11,457 bases of DNA from Mucidula mucida (Eukaryota; Basidiomycota; Agaricomycetes; Agaricales; Physalacriaceae), in NCBI GenBank assembly GCA_015501055.1, contig JADNYV010000980.1:1-11457 (forward strand), written 5' to 3'. Of this stretch, positions 7,789-11,457 are shown piece after piece; positions within the stretch are counted from its first letter, which is position 1; each line of letters starts with the position of its first letter. Position numbers and translations under genes: made by a program. The notes below the pieces were generated by a model. The model saw only the letters and a list, made by a program, of their open reading frames with translations. It searched no databases and was not told where the DNA came from.

Positions 7789-8562
7789 TCAACCGCAACC
7801 ATGCGCGACCGTCGGACTGTACGAAATCTTTCCAATATTCGGGCGCATATTACGCCGCCACACAATCTCGCTTCTGCTTGATTCGCCGCCCTGTACAAAA
7901 GACAGCGAAGCGATTCTAGACACAATCAATATAACACTTCGACTTTATCATAGTCAGACCTCAAGATCACGCAGTGAACCCAATACAGAAGAAACTTACC
8001 TCCTTCTCCAGAATGCACCGCAGCGACTATCCCGTCCTCGACAGAATCCTCCGAGTATCAAAATACTCCAATTACATGAAGGGTCCACCTCTGATGATCT
8101 GATGGGAGTAAGGCCGACGCGCCCAGACACGGAGCTAACGAAAACTTACAGATTGGACTTTTCACCTTCACGTACGCAACGCTTCGCATTGCTAATTACA
8201 TCCTTTTAGGAACGGAGAAATGAGCCCGAGTACGTTGTCATATGAGTCAGCACAAATTCAACGCCATTAAATTGCGGAAAAGGAACGAACCATTTCAGCA
8301 TATTGGTGACACAGCGCGCGAATCGCGTGTTAACGTTGCTTCTAGGCGAGATCAAGGTCGCAGAGAGTGTATTCAGAGTAGATACACCTAATGTAGCCAT
8401 GGCGTATGTGAAATTTGAACGGGAAACAAGATTTACGCCAAAGTCGCAGAGGGACGGAGGAGGAGCACGAGCACTGGCGTCATTTCCCCGCATCCATGGC
8501 GGACCAGATAAGATTGTCGATACTCCAGAGACGTCATAGGGCCCAGGAGATCCTCGTGCCAT
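7789..8562 (-). CDS. Hypothetical protein, four exons, one clean frame
   Basis: Exons 8562-8234, 8191-8150, 8098-8000 and 7915-7789 join without any internal stop to give about 198 residues. It starts MARGSPGPYDVSGVSTILSG and ends RPNIGKISYSPTVAHGCG. Introns are 8233-8192 (42 nt: GTACTC..ATTAG, whose removal eliminates a TAA), 8149-8099 (51 nt: GTAAGT..CATCAG) and 7999-7916 (84 nt: GTAAGT, CTGAC branch region, GTCTAG). The frame is open further upstream to about 8634, so the start is uncertain. There is no signal peptide, clear helix or known domain. The combination of phase-consistent splicing and a long open first exon makes it the best supported of the minus-strand hypothetical genes. Confidence 0.5.
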
Positions 8563-8634
8563 CGATGTGCAGGGTCCCGAAGGCCGCACAGAGCGTTTGA
8601 CGCGAAAAGTAGGCTTCAAAGCGCGTTCAGAGGT

Positions 8635-9146
8635 TCATAAAGCATCGGATATCACAGTACATAATCGATAGAGTTGTCTCCAAGTAAATTCAGACATGCT
8701 GGAGATACAGGCGAGTGGGAAACCAGAAGAGTGCGCCAGTGTAACCGTTTCGAAATCGGACACGTCGTGGTTCGAGTTCAAGTCAACCCGATCACCTGGA
8801 CCTATTCTATCCGCATGTTGACACTTCATGCCGATATTTTGCCGCCATTTCCGAGTAGATTGGACGTCTAGGCGGAGGTGACGACTCGGTGTACCCGCTG
8901 AGCGTGCGGAATAAACCCTCTTCGTAGAATACACCTATTGGACTTGGCGACCCGACGGACATCATCTCCAGGGTGTACATGACGACTTCTAGTAAACTTC
9001 AGGTCCATCTTACGGTGTCGTAACGAGATCTTTTCTGAAGACATTTCGGACATTCCTACTTCTCCGTAAGTGTCAACATGTGCTATATCGTCTACTCTTG
9101 CTTTGGGCCAACTTTGGGTGTTTACCAGGTTATCATAGTATCTCAT
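8635..9146 (-). CDS. Hypothetical protein, two exons
   Basis: Exon 9146-8979 (MRYYDNLVNTQSWPKARVDD) and exon 8934-8635 (VYSTKRVYSARSAGTPSRHL) are joined in phase 0 by a 44-nt intron, 8978-8935 (GTACAC..CCAATAG), giving about 155 residues that end at TGA 8635-8637. A stretch near the C-terminus, ETVTLAHSSGFPLA, faintly recalls the oxyanion-hole loop of alpha/beta hydrolases, but the nucleophile elbow and the rest of the fold are absent. I do not assign that family. The next model downstream starts about 70 nt away on the same strand. Confidence 0.35.
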
Positions 9147-9373
9147 ACAATACTCAGGATGGTCTTTATAACGTCTTGTAGTGCTTCTAAGACATGATAT
9201 TCGTCAGATACAGATTTGTACACTACTCTAACAACACATTCCGAGTCCACAGTGAACGGATGGGAGTCAAAAATTGCAGCAAGGATTCAAAATCGACTAT
9301 AATTGCACGATAAACTACGACACGAGGGATCTCTTCTATGTGGTCTACATATGTACTCGCTTCAACGTATCTA

Positions 9374-9696
9374 CTATGTCCGCGATGGCCTCAAGTTCAT
9401 CCAAGCGAACGGACCGTGCCACAGCAGTCTACTGCCGAGCACGTCGTCAGCCGGGGAATCAGGAACGGCGAGCTCACGCGTAACTGAAAAGAATTCTACG
9501 GCGATGATTTCACCGTTGACACGAAACTACAAACAGTTAGCTCCGCCTAGGTGATCGAAAGGAAATGAGATGCACTAACCGTCAGATGGCAGATCCAAAT
9601 GGAGACCGTAGTCTCTCGAGAAGTATGGTACCCACGCTGTAGAGTCAGTGAGCCCGTGTCCAACTCACGGAATGTGGCGTCGAGTTCTGTGAGCAT
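9374..9696 (-). CDS. Hypothetical protein, two exons
   Basis: Exon 9696-9580 (MLTELDATFRELDTGSLTLQ) joins in phase 0 to exon 9526-9374 (FRVNGEIIAVEFFSVTREL) across a strong 53-nt intron (9579-9527: GTTAGT donor, GCTAACTG branch, TTTGTAG acceptor), giving 89 residues that end at TAG. A competing frame of the first exon reads VPYFSRDYGLHLDLPSD and also looks protein-like. The second exon may in fact splice onward from a GTGCTC donor near 9441 to AIADIVDTLKR (9398-9366). The N-terminus resembles the start of the reading at 10405 (MATITNATF), tying this gene to the tandem modules upstream. Confidence 0.37.
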
Positions 9697-9703
9697 CCCC
9701 TTA

Positions 9704-9949
9704 TCATCGCAGTGAGAAGCTTGCAGCGCGAGCGCAGTGGCGGTAACGCCAGCTGCTCACTGTGATTGAACGGGTATTCAGACGCTGTCTCACGAAATTA
9801 GCATGTAACTGAAATAGAGCATCATAACGTACCGCCGCGTATTCGTCACCAACGTGTCCGAAAGCGTGCATAAATCCGAGCTCCGTGAGATCCAGATCGG
9901 CATCAGCGGCGAGTTTAGCCGCAGGCTGCGCTGATGGTCGTAGGTACAT
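9704..9949 (-). CDS. Hypothetical reading over tandem module copy 1
   Basis: The ATG at 9949 opens MYLRPSAQPAAKLAADADLD, then LTELGFMHAFGHVGDEYAA, up to a GTACGT donor. The 48-nt intron (9832-9785) is in frame and stop-free. Unspliced, the frame gives 81 residues; spliced, about 65, ending RAASFSLR. It is the only copy of this exon module without an internal stop. No family recognised. Confidence 0.35.
   Translation of the reverse strand: MYLRPSAQPAAKLAADADLDLTELGFMHAFGHVGDEYAAVRYDALFQLHANFVRQRLNTRSITVSSWRYRHCARAASFSLR
9784..9909 (-). repeat. Tandem exon-intron module, series A, copy 1
   Basis: The module has an exon end, DLDLTELGF..GDEYAA, then a GTACGT donor, a GCTAATTT branch site and a CAG acceptor (intron 9832-9785, 48 nt). 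By eye it aligns with copy 2 at roughly three of four positions over about 110 nt, in both exon and intron. Confidence 0.65.
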
Positions 9950-10192
9950 GTTGGAGTTCCTGGCGGCTTGGCTTGATGGAGACGGTTTAACGGGGCGACG
10001 AGAGCAAGGTGCGCGAAGACGCCAAAGATAGTGTACACAGTATTGAACGACAATACATGGGCACCAAAGTCCGGGTGCAGCGAGACTTGAAGGAACTGTG
10101 GCGTTGATATTCCCGGAGACGTGATTATCCCAGCAGCGGCAAGATCACAGTGTAGCGTCTCTGATGCCGGCCGTTGAAGTACGGCATGAATA

Positions 10193-10325
10193 CTATTTAC
10201 GCAAAATTAGCCTGAACCCTTGAAAGGAACTAAGTAAAATCACGTACCTCCGCATATTCGTCACCACGATGTCCTGGAGCGTCCAGACACGCGAGCTACG
10301 TGGTATCCAGGTCGCATTCAGGCCC
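10193..10325 (-). repeat. Tandem exon-intron module, series A, copy 2
   Basis: The exon part reads CDLDTT, stop (TAG), LACLDAPGHRGDEYAE in the frame matching copy 1. It is followed by GTACGT and a 55-nt intron (10247-10193) with a GGCTAATTT branch. The stop marks this copy as decayed in that frame. Another frame of the same stretch, 10405-10193, starts MATITNATF and is open for 70 codons. Confidence 0.65.
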
Positions 10326-10485
10326 TGATTGACCCGACGGCTGAGGTCGTGCGTCCAAGACCCACGAGGACGAGTTCCAAATGTGGCGTTGGTTATGGTC
10401 GCCATCAGTGGTTACGCCAGTACTGAAAGGCGCCCGGGAAGAGCGCAGCGGTGGACGTTCCGCAGGCTGTTGCATTGAAAGCAGT

Positions 10486-10600
10486 CTGGAATTAGCAATC
10501 AGTGAGCTACATCATGGTAACGTACGCGGATAACATTACCGTCAAAACGTCCCAATTTGTCGAGAAACCCGAATCAAACAAGATCCAGATCGGAATCGAG
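10486..10600 (-). repeat. Tandem exon-intron module, series A, copy 3
   Basis: The exon part reads DSDLDLV, stop (TGA), FGFLDKLGRFDGN in the matching frame. It is followed by GTACGT and a 40-nt intron (10525-10486) with a TTGCTAATT branch and TTCCAG acceptor. It is more diverged than copies 1 and 2, but AGATCCAGATCGG on the plus strand is shared exactly with copy 1. Confidence 0.55.
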
Positions 10601-10640
10601 GGCGCGCCGTGGCATTTGGAAGGAATTCGCTCTAGATTTG

Positions 10641-10825
10641 CTGGTAACGTGTCCGAGCCAAGGTCAGAATAAGCGAAATTTGAACCAAAAATTCACACCT
10701 TTTTTTGGAAAAAAAAGCCCGGCCGGCGAGGCCATTTAATGCTGGAGATGCACTAAACATCGTGGTTTCACAGTGATGCATCGTTTGTGGAATGTCGGGA
10801 CATACGGTGGAGGCGGCGAAGCCGC
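10641..10825 (-). repeat. Exon-intron module, series B, copy 1
   Basis: Exon 10825-10699 is open and reads GFAASTVCPDIPQTMHHCET, then LNGLAGRAFFSKKR. It ends at a GTGTGA donor with a 58-nt intron (10698-10641: CTGACC branch region, TTACCAG acceptor). It resembles copy 2 in ETTMF against ETMF and LAGRAF against LAGAAF. The exon contains a T7-GG-A8 palindrome and is flanked by a GGCGGC-GAA-GCCGCC hairpin. Confidence 0.45.
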
Positions 10826-10826
10826 C
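10812..10826. other. Perfect GC hairpin
   Basis: GGCGGC-GAA-GCCGCC is a 6-bp perfect stem with a 3-nt loop, at the start of a minus-strand exon candidate. It could simply reflect Gly/Ala codons (GGFAA). Confidence 0.35.
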
Positions 10827-10877
10827 TAACAGAAATTCCAAGTTTCCAAATTGCGTGAAATAGAGGGCTAACCGTAC

Positions 10878-11040
10878 CGTATTTGATATGGAAACAATCC
10901 CCATCTGACGAGAATGAGTCAAAAATCACACATTTAGAATGAACCAAAATACGCACCTGAAAAGCCGCTCCGGCCAGGACGTTGAAGCAGTCGTAGAATC
11001 AGAACATGGTTTCCATGGCAGCGAAATCGCTATCCTTTGA
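10878..11040 (-). repeat. Exon-intron module, series B, copy 2
   Basis: Exon 11040-10957 reads SKDSDFAAMETMF, stop (TGA), FYDCFNVLAGAAFQ. It is followed by a 52-nt intron (10956-10905: GTGCGT..CGTCAG) and a 27-nt exon (MGIVSISNT), bounded by another 52-nt intron (10877-10826: GTACGG..TGTTAG). The in-frame TGA marks decay in this reading. Confidence 0.42.
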
Positions 11041-11132
11041 CTGCAGAGGGCTGTAGACGTGGCGGAGAAGTACCTGGCATTCGACTGGTTTCTCCAATCA
11101 CCGCGAATGTCACGCCGCCGCGGACAAAAGAC

Positions 11133-11336
11133 CTGTGATGCAAAGGGAAATGAGCATAAAATCTACCGCTGAATGGCCGTGAAAACAGTCAAAATTGCTA
11201 GTTAAGAAACGCACTTTTTCTCGAAATCCAAGCCTAGCCGGCGAGGCGGTTCGCGGCACGGATTCCATGGCTCTGGCAAAGGTGGCTGCATCCGAACCGT
11301 CCATATTGTGACACCAAAAGTGCAGACGCGTTGTAT
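11133..11336 (-). repeat. Exon-intron module, series B, copy 3
   Basis: Exon 11336-11215 contains MDGSDAATFARAMESVPRTA and ends before a GTGCGT donor. The acceptor may be TTCAG (11169) or ATCACAG (11133). The DAATFARAMES text parallels DFAAMETMF of copy 2, and the donors of copies 2 and 3 lie about 258 nt apart. The upstream acceptor at 11337 (CCCCGCAG) is good. Confidence 0.38.
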
Positions 11337-11457
11337 CTGCGGGGAATCAGATTCGTGGTCGAAGTAGTTGATGGTAAAAGGCTAACCATCAAGTTGCCAA
11401 ATGATGATCAACACCTCACGCGATCAACATCTACCTCTACCGCGTCATGTGTGCTCG
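11337..11457. other. Right edge, truncated
   Basis: The stretch holds a minus-strand intron candidate with donor GTTAGC near 11383 and acceptor at 11337. The exon it would belong to runs off the window, so no call is possible. Confidence 0.3.

Noticed and set aside
8700..8760. Alpha/beta hydrolase call from VTLAHSSGFP in the 9146-8635 model
   Set aside because: Only one loop-like motif is present; no nucleophile elbow, acid or His context was found in the same frame.
10699..10717. T-run/A-run palindrome as a terminator
   Set aside because: It lies inside an open minus-strand exon candidate (FFSKK), and rho-independent terminators are not expected in a fungal nuclear genome.

Overview
This window looks like a piece of a filamentous fungal genome, most likely a basidiomycete of the Agaricomycetes type. 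The case rests on many very short spliceosomal introns (about 40-60 nt, with GTACGT, GTAAGT, GTGAGT or GTGCGT donors and CTAAT/CTGAC-type branch sites). It also rests on a peroxisomal SCPx-type thiolase with fungal wording in its C-terminal half. Nothing bacterial, plasmid-like or viral was recognised.

Layout. Positions 1-735 hold weakly supported minus-strand exons. Positions 1300-1530 hold a possible pair of plus-strand exons. Positions 1580-2150 hold inverted repeats, a hairpin and a degenerate 25-28 nt tandem repeat. A perfect ATGACGTCAT palindrome (2141-2150) then precedes the one securely identified gene, the plus-strand SCPx-like thiolase (2478-4057). Its 3' two thirds are clean and end in the peroxisomal signal AKL. 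Its first 560 nt carry several small losses that break the frame.

Downstream is the start of a plus-strand multi-pass membrane protein (4820-5098). It faces a minus-strand C2H2 zinc-finger gene (5511 down to about 5000) whose second finger has Arg in place of both zinc-binding His residues. A degenerate partial duplicate of that zinc-finger region lies just upstream of it.

From 5.87 to 9.70 kb the minus strand can be read as a head-to-tail series of small intron-bearing genes: 9696-9374, 9146-8635, 8562-7789, 7226-6789 and 6709-5868. They were assembled by hand from consensus splice sites that keep one frame open. None could be assigned to a family, so they are hypothetical. From 9.7 to 11.34 kb the minus strand contains diverged, same-orientation copies of exon-intron modules in two related series, most with in-frame stops; this looks like tandemly duplicated and decayed gene material.

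The thiolase would act in peroxisomal beta-oxidation-type thiolysis. No functional link between it and its neighbours is evident. I found no defence system, mobile element with recognisable termini, CRISPR array, rRNA or tRNA. The points most worth a second look are the clustered frame losses in the thiolase, the double His-to-Arg finger and the tandem exon-intron modules.
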